Assembly: GCF_026183675.1 (NCBI RefSeq)
Contig: NZ_JAPIVK010000004.1
Location: 116,728 to 180,727 of the forward strand
Direction of reading: 5' to 3'
Origin: Microbulbifer halophilus
Lineage (GTDB): Bacteria > Pseudomonadota > Gammaproteobacteria > Pseudomonadales > Cellvibrionaceae
DNA length: 64,000 nucleotides
The notes below the pieces were generated by a model. That model had not been told where the DNA came from. It was given only the letters and a program-made list of their open reading frames with translations, and searched no databases. Both the position numbers and the translations under genes were made by a program. Shown here in pieces: positions 27,552 to 37,415 of this stretch. Within the stretch, counting starts at the first letter, position 1; every line of letters starts with the position of its first letter.

Positions 27552-28919
27552 CTATTGGGATTTTTTGTTGTTGGCGATTTGTTTGATCCGCTCCCGGATC
27601 AGGTCGAAGGTCCTGTGCCCGGCATCGGGCTTGCGGTTGAAGTTGTGTGCGATCAGCGCTTCGTCCGCCAGTGCGGCGAGCGCGAACTCGGCCCCGTGGC
27701 AGTTCAGGCACACCGGCAGCATCTTGTCGTTGGGGCGCAGGTTGTGGTTCTGGTTGTGGTTGACCAGGATGCGCTCGCCTCCCTGCGGGCCCGGGTGTGT
27801 TTCCCGCGGCAGGTGGCAGCCGGCGCAGCTGACGCCGGCAGGATCGCCGGCGCTCCACTGGCGGAAGTGTGCGGACTCCGTGAAAGCCTGGCTGTGCTCG
27901 TCGTTGTGGCAGCCGAGGCAGGCTTCCACCGCGGCGAACTGCAGATCGGTTTCGTGCGGTCCGTGGCAACTGGTGCAACTGAGCTCGCCGCTGGCCGACT
28001 CGCGCATCGGCAGTAGTGCCTGCTGTGGCGACATGGCGCCGGCGCGCTCGACGAAATCCTGTGGCAGCCTGGAGGAGAGACGCATACCGTGCTTGCCCTG
28101 TGTAAACGTCTCGCGCTGTTCGCTGTGGCAGCTGCCGCACCGGGCGACGATTTCGGCACTGGAAAACTGCATCTGGCCGTCGGTGTGGCAGCCGCTGCAG
28201 TTGACGTCCACACGCGCGTGCACGCTGTCGGCCCAGGTCCCGGCGATATCTGCGGAAGCGCCGGCTGAGATGTCCGCATCTCCTGTCTGCAGGGGGGGTG
28301 TGTCCGGGTGTTCCCGCAACCAGGCGTGCATCGCGGTGCGCGCCGGTAGACGGGCATCGGGCAGCAGGCCGGGTTGGCCGGCGTGGGCGATCAGGAAATC
28401 CTCGTACAGGTTGCGGTTGTCGTGAAAGTTGTGACAGCCGGCGCTGGCGCAGCTGTCGAAGGCGAGTTCCCGATGGCTCGGCCGGTTTTCGGCGATATCG
28501 CTGTGGCAGTGGAAACAGAAATCCCCGGCCAGGGTGACGCCCATATCGCGGGTGATCTCCGGCTTGTGCTCTACATGGCAGGTGACGCACTGGCGCGCGT
28601 CCAGCTTGCCGAGCAGCGCGGCATTGCGCGGATCCAGGAATTTTGTCCGCGGGTGCGAGTCGTCGGCGATTTCCAGTTCTTCGGCGTGGCAGTCCAGGCA
28701 GGCCTGCTGCATGGCGTCGGCGCCGGAGAAGCCGTCGCTGTGGCAACTGCTGCAGGCCATTTCCATCTGGTGGTGGCCGTGTGTGGGTTCGCCGCTGATA
28801 AACAGGGACTTGTCGGACAGCTCCAGGTTGTAGGTCGCCGAGGCGGCGATCAGCAACGTGACTATCAGCCCCCAGTGCCAGAAGCGAAAGCGCCGGAAGT
28901 TGAAGCGAGAACCTTTCAT
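27552..28919 (-). CDS. membrane-anchored multiheme c-type cytochrome (about 11 hemes)
   Basis: A 455-residue cytochrome. One N-terminal membrane helix (HWGLIVTLLIAASATYNL) precedes a periplasmic part with ten CxxCH sites (CSSCH, CLDCH, CVTCH, CFHCH, CSGCH, CGSCH, CTSCH, CLGCH, CAGCH, CLNCH) and one CX4CH site (CASAGCH). Many further His residues could be second ligands. I start it at ATG 28919, which overlaps the stop of the upstream oxidoreductase gene by one base (ATGA), so the two are translationally coupled. A role as electron conduit from the membrane oxidoreductase is likely (inference). It does not match NrfA, NapC or MtrA closely by eye. Confidence 0.88.
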   Translation of the reverse strand: MKGSRFNFRRFRFWHWGLIVTLLIAASATYNLELSDKSLFISGEPTHGHHQMEMACSSCHSDGFSGADAMQQACLDCHAEELEIADDSHPRTKFLDPRNAALLGKLDARQCVTCHVEHKPEITRDMGVTLAGDFCFHCHSDIAENRPSHRELAFDSCASAGCHNFHDNRNLYEDFLIAHAGQPGLLPDARLPARTAMHAWLREHPDTPPLQTGDADISAGASADIAGTWADSVHARVDVNCSGCHTDGQMQFSSAEIVARCGSCHSEQRETFTQGKHGMRLSSRLPQDFVERAGAMSPQQALLPMRESASGELSCTSCHGPHETDLQFAAVEACLGCHNDEHSQAFTESAHFRQWSAGDPAGVSCAGCHLPRETHPGPQGGERILVNHNQNHNLRPNDKMLPVCLNCHGAEFALAALADEALIAHNFNRKPDAGHRTFDLIRERIKQIANNKKSQ

Positions 28920-30925
28920 CAGAAGTAGTAGACCGCGAGTATGTGGTAACCGATCAGCGCCGGCATTGCCCAGAGGAGGGCGTAGTGAACCCGCGACCAC
29001 CATTTGCGGTGTTCGCGCAGTTTGATGTCCGTCCAGTGGTGGTTGCGGGCCATGAAGACGCCGACGAGGGCGCCGGTAGTGGTGGCGGCGAGAAAGTCCA
29101 GCATCAGCACCAGGTTGAGGTTTTCACCCAGGCGGAAGCCGGTATGGACCACCAGCACCGCCAGCGCCGCGCCGCCGATCACGCTGTGTACATAGCGCCA
29201 GTGATCCACATGGCCGTAGTGCAGCCGGCGCCAGCGCTTGCGCAGGCTGAGGGTGGCGGTAAGCAGGCAGCACGCCAGCAGGGTGTAGCCGCTGACCTGT
29301 TTCCAGAAGTTGTCGTACCAGAGTTCCTGCCAGTACCAGTGACTCTGCACGCTCTCGGAAACCGGTGCCGGCGGCATCAGCAGGGCCAGGGCAATCAGCA
29401 GCAGGGAGATGATTGAGGTCACCAGGATGCCGCGCGCGTGGCGCATCACCAGGTTGGGGGCGGGGGCGTCCAGCAGTTCTGCCACCAGCGGGCCGCAACT
29501 GCCGCACACGGATCCGGCGTTGGTCGCCTGCTGCAGTTCCATCGGCGTGCGCTTGCCCTGGGAGATGGCCCGGCAGAGCTCGCCCTTGCTGACATTGTTG
29601 CACTGGCACACCAGGTAGCTGTCGGGCTGCGCCTTGATACCGCGCTCGGCGCGCTTTTCCCACAGCCGGCCCTCGCGCTCGAAGCGCTGCAGGGCGCGCC
29701 CGATGACCGTGTCGCCGTCGGCGACGGCCTGGCGCAGGCGGTTGGCCTCATCCCAGTTGCCGATATACACGGCGCCGACGATGCGCTGGCCGCTGAGCCG
29801 CAGCAGCCGGTAGAGCCCCCTGAAGCGATTGCGGTAGACGTATTGCTGCTGGCTGTTTTCCTCGCCGCCGATCACGGCACAGGGAATATGGGCGATCTTG
29901 AGCTGGATATCCGTGGGGCTGCCGCGGTAGGGGCGTGGGTCCGACAGATCGCGGGTTTCGCGACAGATATGGGCGCAGCAGGCCTCCGCCTGCTCGTAGC
30001 CGGGGCGCACGAACTGGTAGATCCGCCGCGCGAACTCGGCGCATTCGCCCACGGCATAGATATGCGGGTCGGAGGTGCGCATCCACTCGTCGGTGACGAT
30101 ACCGCGGCCGGTTTCCAGTCCGCAGGATTCCGCCAGGGTGACCGCCGGGCGGATACCGGTGCAGAGCACCACGGCGTCGGTCGTCATTGTCCCACCGTCG
30201 GCGAAGCGCAGCCTCTCGGCGCGGCCGTCGCCCTCGATGGCCGCCAGCGGCTCGCCGGTCCGGAGCTCGACCCCCAGTGCGGTCATCGCATTCTGCAGGT
30301 ACTCGGCGCCCTCGTCTCCCAGCAGCCCGCCGAGTATCTGCCCGCGGGATTGCAGGGTCACGCGGTTGCCCCGGGTCTTGAGCGCCGCGGCGGCCTCGAG
30401 GCCCAGGGCGCCGGCGCCGATTACGCAGATATGGCGGTCGCTGTCGCGCAGGCGGATCAGGGCTTCGGTATCGCGCAGGCTGCGGAAGGGGTAGACGTTG
30501 GACAGGTCTACGCCGGGGATGTCCGGTACGGCCGGTTCCGAACCGGTGGCCAGGATCAGTTTGTCGTAGGGCTGGCGCCCGCCGCCGGTATCGATCAGAA
30601 CCCTGTTTTCGCGGTCGATGGTGCTGATGCGACGGCTGTTGAAAGTCGCCAGGCGGCTGTCCGGGTCGCTGTGTACCGGGTTGTCGAGATCGGCCAGGGA
30701 GAGTTGGTCGGCCAGGTACTGGGAGAGTTTGACGCGGTTGTAGGGGTTGGTGGCTTCGTCGCCAAACACCACCACCTGCGCCCGTCCGCTGTACTCCAGC
30801 AGCTTCTGGGCACAGCGGATACCGACGGGGCCGTTGCCGACAACGGCGTATACCGGATAGCCGGAGTCGGTGGGGTTGTTTATCGACCTGTGGGGAGAAG
30901 CTGGTAGCTCGAGTTCATCGGCCAT
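28919..30925 (-). CDS. NAD(P)H/FAD oxidoreductase fused to BFD [2Fe-2S] and membrane heme-b domain
   Basis: A 668-residue fusion. Residues ~20-400 form a pyridine nucleotide-disulfide oxidoreductase related to the NirB N-terminus (NGPVGIRCAQKLLEY, GAGALGLEAAAAL, HIYAVGECAEF). A BFD-like [2Fe-2S] domain follows (CQCNNVSKGELCRAI ... CGSCG). The C-terminal ~190 residues hold several membrane helices with paired His (HYGHVDHWRYVH, LVVHTGFRL, YHILAVYYF) suited to b-heme. It lacks the siroheme part of NirB. It heads a three-gene operon and probably passes electrons from NAD(P)H across the membrane to the multiheme cytochrome (inference). Confidence 0.85.
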   Translation of the reverse strand: MADELELPASPHRSINNPTDSGYPVYAVVGNGPVGIRCAQKLLEYSGRAQVVVFGDEATNPYNRVKLSQYLADQLSLADLDNPVHSDPDSRLATFNSRRISTIDRENRVLIDTGGGRQPYDKLILATGSEPAVPDIPGVDLSNVYPFRSLRDTEALIRLRDSDRHICVIGAGALGLEAAAALKTRGNRVTLQSRGQILGGLLGDEGAEYLQNAMTALGVELRTGEPLAAIEGDGRAERLRFADGGTMTTDAVVLCTGIRPAVTLAESCGLETGRGIVTDEWMRTSDPHIYAVGECAEFARRIYQFVRPGYEQAEACCAHICRETRDLSDPRPYRGSPTDIQLKIAHIPCAVIGGEENSQQQYVYRNRFRGLYRLLRLSGQRIVGAVYIGNWDEANRLRQAVADGDTVIGRALQRFEREGRLWEKRAERGIKAQPDSYLVCQCNNVSKGELCRAISQGKRTPMELQQATNAGSVCGSCGPLVAELLDAPAPNLVMRHARGILVTSIISLLLIALALLMPPAPVSESVQSHWYWQELWYDNFWKQVSGYTLLACCLLTATLSLRKRWRRLHYGHVDHWRYVHSVIGGAALAVLVVHTGFRLGENLNLVLMLDFLAATTTGALVGVFMARNHHWTDIKLREHRKWWSRVHYALLWAMPALIGYHILAVYYF

Positions 30926-31140
30926 GGTTCCCCCCGGAAAGACTGCTGTTGATCAATGGCTATACCCTGTTCCGGATTTTTATTATCGCCTGACTGCAGT
31001 TTCCGCTCTCTTAATCTAATAATTATTCTTAATATAGAGTTTAAATGCTTAATGTGAAAATAAAAAGAAAAAAACGCCAAACAAGCCCGGTATCCGGGAG
31101 GGGAGGGAGCGGGTACCGGGGGCACCGCTCGCCGGCATGG

Positions 31141-31665
31141 TTATGCCGGCTGGTAGAGGGTGTAAAGCTCCTGCTCTTCCAGGGTCACGCGCCGGGTAAG
31201 GGCCTCGCCGATCTTCTGGTAGTCGCGCTTGAAGTCCCGGATCATCTCGGCGGTGTAGGCCTCGTGGCTGTAGCGCTTGCAGAACTGGACCACGGCGTTG
31301 GCGATCTCGTTCATGTCGGAGCGGAAGTCCTTCACAATCTGTAGTGTGTGTGCATCGTCGGCCAGGGTCTGTTCCAGGTAGACATAGAAGCGCACATTCT
31401 CCTTGATCAGGTGCGCCTGGAAACCGGATTTGAACTCGGTCAGCAGTCCGGACAGCTTGCGGAAGTCCTGCCGTTCGTAACCCTCGGACCAGATGCGCTG
31501 AAAGATATCGACCAGCGCGTGATGGTCTTTCTTCAGCGCGTTGACCAGTGTCGGGTCGTAACTGATGGTGCGGTTGGGTTTGCCCCCGGCCACGGTGCTG
31601 CGGGCGTAGCGCTCGTCATTCGCATCGCTGTCGCCGCGAAAAAGGTCGGAGATGAAGTTGAACAT
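31141..31665 (-). CDS. hemerythrin-like domain protein, paralogue 2
   Basis: A 174-residue protein; ATG 31665 gives MFNFISDLFRGD, matching the start of paralogue 1 at 26728. Conserved ligands are His in KKDHHALVDIF, HxxxE in AHLIKENVRF and His in CKRYSHEAY; a His of paralogue 1 (VMHFCK) is Gln here (VVQFCK). It lies upstream of the NAD(P)H oxidoreductase operon on the same strand, with a 215-nt gap. A G9 run sits at 31891-31899 in its upstream region. Confidence 0.75.
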   Translation of the reverse strand: MFNFISDLFRGDSDANDERYARSTVAGGKPNRTISYDPTLVNALKKDHHALVDIFQRIWSEGYERQDFRKLSGLLTEFKSGFQAHLIKENVRFYVYLEQTLADDAHTLQIVKDFRSDMNEIANAVVQFCKRYSHEAYTAEMIRDFKRDYQKIGEALTRRVTLEEQELYTLYQPA

Positions 31666-31907
31666 GAATGGTTGCCCCTGCTGATGGCTGTGACGCGGCG
31701 CCCCATGCGCCGCGTGGAAATGCCCCGTCTCACCGGCTTCCATCTCGGGGAATGGCTACAGTGGACCGGAGTTCTAAAGTCTGGAGAAGTTAGAGGAAAA
31801 CGGACTTCTCTGCAGGGTACCAATTGAGATTTGGGATATTTGTCACGTTTTGCGCAGTGAAATTGCAGGCGGGTGCCAGCTGCGGTCGGTGGGGGGGGGC
31901 GGGCAAT

Positions 31908-31935
31908 AAAAAACCCGGCATGTGCCGGGTTTTTT
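31908..31935 (-). terminator. intrinsic terminator after gltA
   Basis: AAAAAACCCGGCA and TGCCGGGTTTTTT form a perfect stem with A and T tracts on either side, 16 nt after the gltA stop. Confidence 0.9.
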
Positions 31936-31950
31936 CGTCGGGCCGCGATC

Positions 31951-33240
31951 TCAGCGATCTTCCAGCGGTTTGTAATCGCGCTGGCTGTAGCCGGTGTACA
32001 GCTGGCGCGGGCGGCCGATCCTGTATGGGTTGGAGATCATTTCGTTCCAGTGGGCAATCCAGCCGGCGGTGCGGCCGGTGGCGAAGATCACGGTGAACAT
32101 GTCGGTGGGGATACCGATCGCCTTCATGATGATGCCGGAGTAGAAGTCCACGTTCGGATAGAGTTTCTTCTCGACGAAGTACTCGTCTTCCAGCGCGATC
32201 TTCTCCAGTTTCTTGGCGATGCGCAGCAGCGGATCGTTCTCCGCGCCCATGGCACCGAGTACGTCGTCGCAGATGCCCTGCATCACGCGCGAGCGCGGGT
32301 CGAAGTTCTTGTACACGCGGTGGCCGAAGCCCATCAGGCGGAAGGGATCGTTCTTGTCCTTGGCCTTCTTGATGTACTCGTCGATACGGCTCTCGTCGCC
32401 GATCTCCTGCAGCATGCTCAGCACCGCCTCGTTGGCGCCGCCGTGTGCCGGTCCCCACAGGGTGGCGATACCGGAGGAAATGCAGGCGAAGGGATTGGCG
32501 CCGGAGGAGCCGGCCAGGCGTACCGTGGAAGTGGAGGCGTTCTGCTCGTGATCGGCGTGTAGCAGGAAGATGATATCCATCGCCTTGGCCACTACCGGAT
32601 CGATCTTGCTCGGTTCACAGGGGGTGCCGAACATCATGTGCAGGAAGTTTTCGGAGTAGCTGAGGCTGTTGTCCGGGTACATGAACGGCTGGCCCTTGGA
32701 ATGCTTGTAGCACATGGCGGCCAGGGTCGGCATCTTGGCAATCAGTCGGTCCGCGGAGATTCTGCGGTGTTCCGGATCGGTGATGTCGAGGGAATCGTGG
32801 TAGAAGGAGGCGAGGGCGCCGACCACGCCGCACATCATGGCCATCGGGTGAGCATCGTAGCGGAAGCCCTTGAAGAAATTGACCAGCGACTCGTGCACCA
32901 TGGTGTGGTTCATGATGCCATTGAGGTACTGTTTCTTCTGCTCGGCGTTCGGCAGTTCGCCGTTCATCAGCAGATAGCAGGTTTCCAGGTAGTCGGAGTG
33001 CTCCGCCAGCTGCTCGATGGGGTAGCCGCGGTGCAACAGCTGCCCCTTGGCACCGTCGATATAGGTGATCTCGGATTCACAGGACGCGGTGGACATGAAG
33101 CCCGGATCGTAGGTGAACAAGCCCTTGCCGGCCAGGCTGCTGACGTCGACAACGTCGGGACCGAGGGTGCCGGAGTGGACGGGCAGATCGAGGGCGCCGT
33201 CGATACCGTCGACCGTGAGTTGCGCTTTCTTATCGGACAT
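31951..33240 (-). CDS. gltA: citrate synthase
   Basis: A 429-residue type II (hexameric, NADH-sensitive) citrate synthase that condenses oxaloacetate and acetyl-CoA. Catalytic regions are visible: [27 protein letters not shown] with the active-site His, and the Asp in [11 protein letters not shown]. Its start is the ATG at 33240. It is divergent from the sdh-suc operon across a 643-bp spacer, the classic gammaproteobacterial arrangement, and ends at a strong terminator. Confidence 0.98.
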   Translation of the reverse strand: MSDKKAQLTVDGIDGALDLPVHSGTLGPDVVDVSSLAGKGLFTYDPGFMSTASCESEITYIDGAKGQLLHRGYPIEQLAEHSDYLETCYLLMNGELPNAEQKKQYLNGIMNHTMVHESLVNFFKGFRYDAHPMAMMCGVVGALASFYHDSLDITDPEHRRISADRLIAKMPTLAAMCYKHSKGQPFMYPDNSLSYSENFLHMMFGTPCEPSKIDPVVAKAMDIIFLLHADHEQNASTSTVRLAGSSGANPFACISSGIATLWGPAHGGANEAVLSMLQEIGDESRIDEYIKKAKDKNDPFRLMGFGHRVYKNFDPRSRVMQGICDDVLGAMGAENDPLLRIAKKLEKIALEDEYFVEKKLYPNVDFYSGIIMKAIGIPTDMFTVIFATGRTAGWIAHWNEMISNPYRIGRPRQLYTGYSQRDYKPLEDR

Positions 33241-33883
33241 TGCGGACTCCTAAAAACTGTTCTTGTACCGGCTCCTGCGCAGACAATTTGCTGCCAAATT
33301 GCACTTGGGCCCACACTTTTCACAAGTCTCCTGCTGTCGCTCCCGGGGGCGGCACGGCTGCCTTTCAGTCGGTCGGAGTGCCCGGTTGTACTGCAGGTAC
33401 ATTCGTGCAGTTTTGACTGTTACGACAGGGCAGACATGCCGCACTCCGGGACCGCCCCGTTGCGGAAATCTGTGAGAAATGCGGGCCAGCCGGGCTTCTG
33501 AGCGGGGCCAAACTTAAGTTGCGCGCCGCAAATTGTCAATCCGGAAAGAGTGAACAACCAGTCCCGAAACGACAGGAAATGCGGCGGGCGCCACCACTGG
33601 TAGAGCTTTCACCTGTATCCGGCGGGGTTTGTCTGCGGAAATTCCGCCGTCCCGGAATGGGGCGGGAAGCCTTGGGGCCGGGCCGCACAATGACCCCGGG
33701 GCAGAGGACGTTCGTTGTGTTTTCAGGACCGAATGCCTATAATCCGCGGCGCTTGCGCCATGGTAAGGCCACTTTGTTCAAGGCTCGCACAGGTCGAATG
33801 CAAAGTGATCAGCAGGCGGTTCGCCCCTCCATTTGAAAGCAAACGGGCGCCCGGTCGTTCAGGGCAATAAGGTGTTTTATCCT
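33241..33883. other. gltA/sdhC divergent regulatory region
   Basis: 643 bases with no convincing gene. A sigma-70-type promoter for sdhC is at 33715-33743, leaving a leader of roughly 130 nt. The half near gltA presumably holds its promoter but I cannot point to it. Small open frames here lack family features. Confidence 0.6.
33715..33743 (+). promoter_or_regulatory. sigma-70 promoter of the sdhCDAB-sucAB operon
   Basis: TTGTGT and TATAAT are separated by 17 nt, a good -35/-10 pair. It lies 140 nt before the sdhC start. Confidence 0.7.
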
Positions 33884-34258
33884 GTGAACAAAAACAGACC
33901 TGTCAATCTAGACATTTCCACTATCAAGCTCCCCGCTGCCGCTCTGGTTTCCATCTTGCATCGTATCTCCGGCGTGGTCCTCTTCGCCGTTGTGGCACTG
34001 CTTCTGTGCATGCTCGATGCCAGCCTCGAATCCGAGCAGGGCTTCGCCGACGTAGCGGCGGCCCTCAGCAGCCTTCCCGCCAAACTCATCCTGTGGGCTT
34101 CACTGGCGGCGCTTATCTACCACCTGGTGGCCGGCATTCGCCACCTGTTCATGGATCTGGGGGTCGGTGAGTCCCTGGAAGGTGGTCGCCGCAGCGCGGT
34201 CGCGGTGCTGGTGTTGAGTGTAATCCTGATTCTGTTGGTGGGGGTGTGGTTATGGTAA
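33884..34258 (+). CDS. sdhC: succinate dehydrogenase cytochrome b556 subunit SdhC
   Basis: A 124-residue membrane anchor of complex II with three helices. I choose GTG 33884 because it gives MNKNRPVNLDISTIKLP, the usual SdhC start, and has AAGGTG upstream; the frame is open from a TTG at 33833. LHRISGVVLF (quinone-site region) and HLVAGIRHLFMDLG (heme His) are conserved. It overlaps sdhD by 7 nt. Confidence 0.95.
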   Translation: MNKNRPVNLDISTIKLPAAALVSILHRISGVVLFAVVALLLCMLDASLESEQGFADVAAALSSLPAKLILWASLAALIYHLVAGIRHLFMDLGVGESLEGGRRSAVAVLVLSVILILLVGVWLW

Positions 34259-34620
34259 GAACAGTAACAAGTTTTGGTCGCAGCGGTACATTCGACTGGC
34301 TGTACCAGCGTGTCACCGCGGTCGTTCTGATCGCTTATACCTTCTTTATTGTGGGTTTCATCTTTCTCAGTGACGACTTCGGCTACGAAAGCTGGTCGGC
34401 ACTGTTCGCCCAGCCCTGGGTACGCATTTTCAGTCTGGTGGCTCTTCTGTCCACCGTGGTTCACGCCTGGATCGGCCTCTGGTCCGTGGTGACCGACTAC
34501 ATCACCAACCGCATGATGGGGGGCAAGGCCACTGTGCTGCGCCTGATTGTGGAAGTGCTGTTGGCCGCGGTTGCGGTGATCTATGTGGTTTGGGGCGTCG
34601 AAATTCTGTGGGGTGTGTAA
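34252..34620 (+). CDS. sdhD: succinate dehydrogenase membrane anchor SdhD
   Basis: A 122-residue partner of SdhC with three helices; it contributes the second heme b ligand (His in VVHAWIGLWSVVTDY) and quinone-site residues (FDWLYQRVTAV). ATG 34252 overlaps the sdhC stop; a GTG at 34246 is also possible. sdhA begins 3 nt after its stop. Confidence 0.95.
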   Translation: MVRTVTSFGRSGTFDWLYQRVTAVVLIAYTFFIVGFIFLSDDFGYESWSALFAQPWVRIFSLVALLSTVVHAWIGLWSVVTDYITNRMMGGKATVLRLIVEVLLAAVAVIYVVWGVEILWGV

Positions 34621-34623
34621 CTG

Positions 34624-36396
34624 ATGGCGAATATGAGAACCATAAGCTTTGATGGCATCGTAATCGGCGGTGGCGGCGCGGGTATGCGCGCGGCCCTGCA
34701 AATGGCCCAGTCCGGTTTCAAGACTGCGGTCATCACCAAGGTGTTCCCGACCCGTTCGCACACCGTATCCGCCCAGGGCGGTATTACCTGCGCTATTGCC
34801 AGTTCCGATCCGCAGGACGACTGGCGCTGGCATATGTACGACACCGTAAAAGGTTCCGACTATATCGGCGATCAGGACGCCATCGAGTACATGTGCTCCG
34901 TGGGTCCGGAAGCGGTGTTCGAACTCGAGCACATGGGCCTGCCTTTCTCCCGTACCGAGCAGGGCCGTATCTACCAGCGCCCCTTCGGTGGCCAGTCCAA
35001 GGACTTCGGCCGCGGCGGCCAGGCGGCGCGCACCTGTGCGGCGGCGGACCGCACCGGCCACGCGCTGCTGCACACGCTGTACCAGAACAACGTCAAGCAC
35101 GACACCGTGTTTCTGAACGAGTGGTTTGCGATCGATCTGGTGAAGAACCAGGACGGCGCCGTGGTGGGCGTGATTGCCATGTCCATCGAGGACGGCGAAG
35201 TGGTGTTCATCAAATCCAAGGCCACGGTGCTGGCCACCGGCGGCGCCGGCCGTATCTTTGCCTCCACCACCAACGCGCATATCAACACCGGCGACGGCGT
35301 GGGCATGGCCCTGCGCGCCGGCTTCCCGGTGCAGGATATCGAGATGTGGCAGTTCCACCCCACCGGCATCCACGGTGCCGGCGTGCTGGTGACCGAGGGC
35401 TGCCGCGGCGAAGGTGGCTACCTTATTAATAAGGACGGCGAGCGTTTCATGGAGCGCTACGCCCCCAACGCCAAGGACCTGGCTTCCCGCGACGTGGTGG
35501 CCCGCTCCATGGTGCTGGAAATCCTCGAAGGCCGCGGCGCCGGCCCGGACGGCGACCATGTGTTCCTGAAGCTGGACCACCTGGGTGAGGAAGTGCTGCA
35601 CTCGCGCCTGCCGGGCATCTGCGAGCTGGCGGAAACCTTTGCCCACGTGGACCCGGTCAAGGCGCCGATCCCGGTGGTGCCCACCTGTCACTACATGATG
35701 GGCGGTATCCCCACCAATGTGCACGGCCAGGTCCTGACCCAGGACGCCGCCGGCAACGATCAGGTGGTTGAAGGTTTCTACGCCTGTGGTGAGGTGGCCT
35801 GTGTGTCCGTACACGGCGCCAACCGCCTGGGCGGCAACTCGCTGCTGGACCTGGTGGTCTTCGGCCGCGCTTCCGGCCTGTTTATCGAGCAGAGCCTGCG
35901 CGAGGGTATCGAGGCCCGCGAGGCCTCCGAGTCCGATATCGAGGCGGCCATGTCGCGCCTGAACCGCCTGGAAGAGAGCACCGAAGGCGAGAAGGCGGCC
36001 GACCTGCGCAAGGAGCTGCAGGGCGTGATGCAGAATCACTTTGGCGTATTCCGCCGCGGCGATTACATGGCCGAGGGCGTGAAGAAGCTCGAAGACCTGC
36101 GTAGCCGTATCGAGAACGTGCAGCTCACCGACAAGAGCCGCGCCTTCAACACCGCCCGTGTCGAGGCGCTGGAACTGCAGAACCTGCTGGAAGTGGCCGA
36201 GGCCACGGCCATTGCCGCCGAGACCCGCACCGAGAGCCGCGGCGCCCACGCCCGCGAGGACTACCAGGAGCGCGACGACGAAAACTGGCTGTGCCACTCC
36301 ATGTTCTTCCCCTCGGAAAAACGGGTCGGCAAGCGCGCGGTCAACTTCGCGCCCAACACCGTGGACACCTTCGAGCCCAAGGCACGAACCTATTAA
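34624..36396 (+). CDS. sdhA: succinate dehydrogenase flavoprotein subunit SdhA
   Basis: The 590-residue catalytic subunit oxidises succinate to fumarate with covalently bound FAD. The FAD His lies in [14 protein letters not shown], the dinucleotide motif in [13 protein letters not shown], and substrate residues in [22 protein letters not shown]-type sequence. The C-terminal [16 protein letters not shown] is standard. Only 75 nt, containing a small REP-like hairpin, separate it from sdhB. Confidence 0.98.
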   Translation: MANMRTISFDGIVIGGGGAGMRAALQMAQSGFKTAVITKVFPTRSHTVSAQGGITCAIASSDPQDDWRWHMYDTVKGSDYIGDQDAIEYMCSVGPEAVFELEHMGLPFSRTEQGRIYQRPFGGQSKDFGRGGQAARTCAAADRTGHALLHTLYQNNVKHDTVFLNEWFAIDLVKNQDGAVVGVIAMSIEDGEVVFIKSKATVLATGGAGRIFASTTNAHINTGDGVGMALRAGFPVQDIEMWQFHPTGIHGAGVLVTEGCRGEGGYLINKDGERFMERYAPNAKDLASRDVVARSMVLEILEGRGAGPDGDHVFLKLDHLGEEVLHSRLPGICELAETFAHVDPVKAPIPVVPTCHYMMGGIPTNVHGQVLTQDAAGNDQVVEGFYACGEVACVSVHGANRLGGNSLLDLVVFGRASGLFIEQSLREGIEAREASESDIEAAMSRLNRLEESTEGEKAADLRKELQGVMQNHFGVFRRGDYMAEGVKKLEDLRSRIENVQLTDKSRAFNTARVEALELQNLLEVAEATAIAAETRTESRGAHAREDYQERDDENWLCHSMFFPSEKRVGKRAVNFAPNTVDTFEPKARTY

Positions 36397-36471
36397 ACGC
36401 CCGGTATCCCGCAGGAGCCTGCGAGGCAGGCTTCTGCGGGGCGAGACCGGTTAAATCGGAAAGCCTGTAGA

Positions 36472-37176
36472 ATGTTGAAAGTAAGCATTTACCGTTACAA
36501 TCCGGAGACCGACAAAGCGCCCTACATGCGGGATTACGAGCTGGACACCGAAGGCAAGGACCTGATGGTGCTGGACGTGCTGGAGCTGCTGAAAGCGGAG
36601 GACCCGACCCTGGCCTTCCGCCGCTCCTGCCGCGAGGGCGTGTGTGGTTCCGACGGCATGAACATTTCCGGCCGCAACGGCCTGGCCTGCACCACGCCGC
36701 TGTCGGAAGCGGCACCCAAGGGCAAGCTGGTGTTACGCCCGCTGCCGGGCCTGCCGGTGATTCGCGACCTGGTCGTGGATATGGAACAGTTCTACGAGCA
36801 GTACAAGAAGATCGAGCCGTATCTGCAGAACGATACCCCGGCACCGGCGATCGAGCGCTTGCAGTCCCCGGAAGACCGCGAGAAGCTGGACGGCCTGTAC
36901 GAGTGCATCCTCTGCGCCTGCTGTTCCACCGCCTGTCCGTCTTTCTGGTGGAACCCGGACAAGTTCATCGGCCCGGCCGGCCTGCTGCAGGCCTACCGCT
37001 TCCTGGCGGACAGCCGCGACGAGGCTACCGACGAGCGCCTGTCCAACCTGGACGATCCCTTCAGTGTCTTCCGTTGCCACGGTATCCAGAATTGCGTGAA
37101 CGTTTGCCCGAAGGGCCTCAATCCGACCCGCGCAATCGGCCATATCCGCAATATGCTGTTGACCCGTGCTGTGTAG
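36472..37176 (+). CDS. sdhB: succinate dehydrogenase iron-sulfur subunit SdhB
   Basis: A 234-residue protein with three clusters: [2Fe-2S] from CREGVCGSDGMNISGRNGLAC-type spacing, [4Fe-4S] from CILCACCSTACPSFWW and [3Fe-4S] from CHGIQNCVNVCPKGLNP. It carries electrons from FAD to quinone. Start ATG 36472. Confidence 0.98.
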   Translation: MLKVSIYRYNPETDKAPYMRDYELDTEGKDLMVLDVLELLKAEDPTLAFRRSCREGVCGSDGMNISGRNGLACTTPLSEAAPKGKLVLRPLPGLPVIRDLVVDMEQFYEQYKKIEPYLQNDTPAPAIERLQSPEDREKLDGLYECILCACCSTACPSFWWNPDKFIGPAGLLQAYRFLADSRDEATDERLSNLDDPFSVFRCHGIQNCVNVCPKGLNPTRAIGHIRNMLLTRAV

Positions 37177-37415
37177 CAGCGACGGGGCAGAATTGAGCCC
37201 GGTTGGGCCCGCACAGCGGGCCCGGCGCCAACGGCGGCGCCTATCCAACTACTAGAATGCCGGCCAATGAGCCGGTGCTGAATGAAAAAGGGGGCTGGTG
37301 CTAGTCGGGCTCTCCGGAGCTGCCATCCGTGGCGCAACCTGGAGGATTCTTTCTGGCCCCGGCCCCGCCCGCCGGCCCGGCGCTGCACGTAATCGCGGTG
37401 CCTTCGGCCCATGGC

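Noticed and set aside
33241-33883. Small open frames in the gltA/sdhC spacer
   Set aside because: No ribosome-binding sites or conserved motifs; the region is better explained as regulatory.
34117-36297. 726-codon open frame opposite sdhA
   Set aside because: Antisense shadow of sdhCDA with the same biased composition and no motif.
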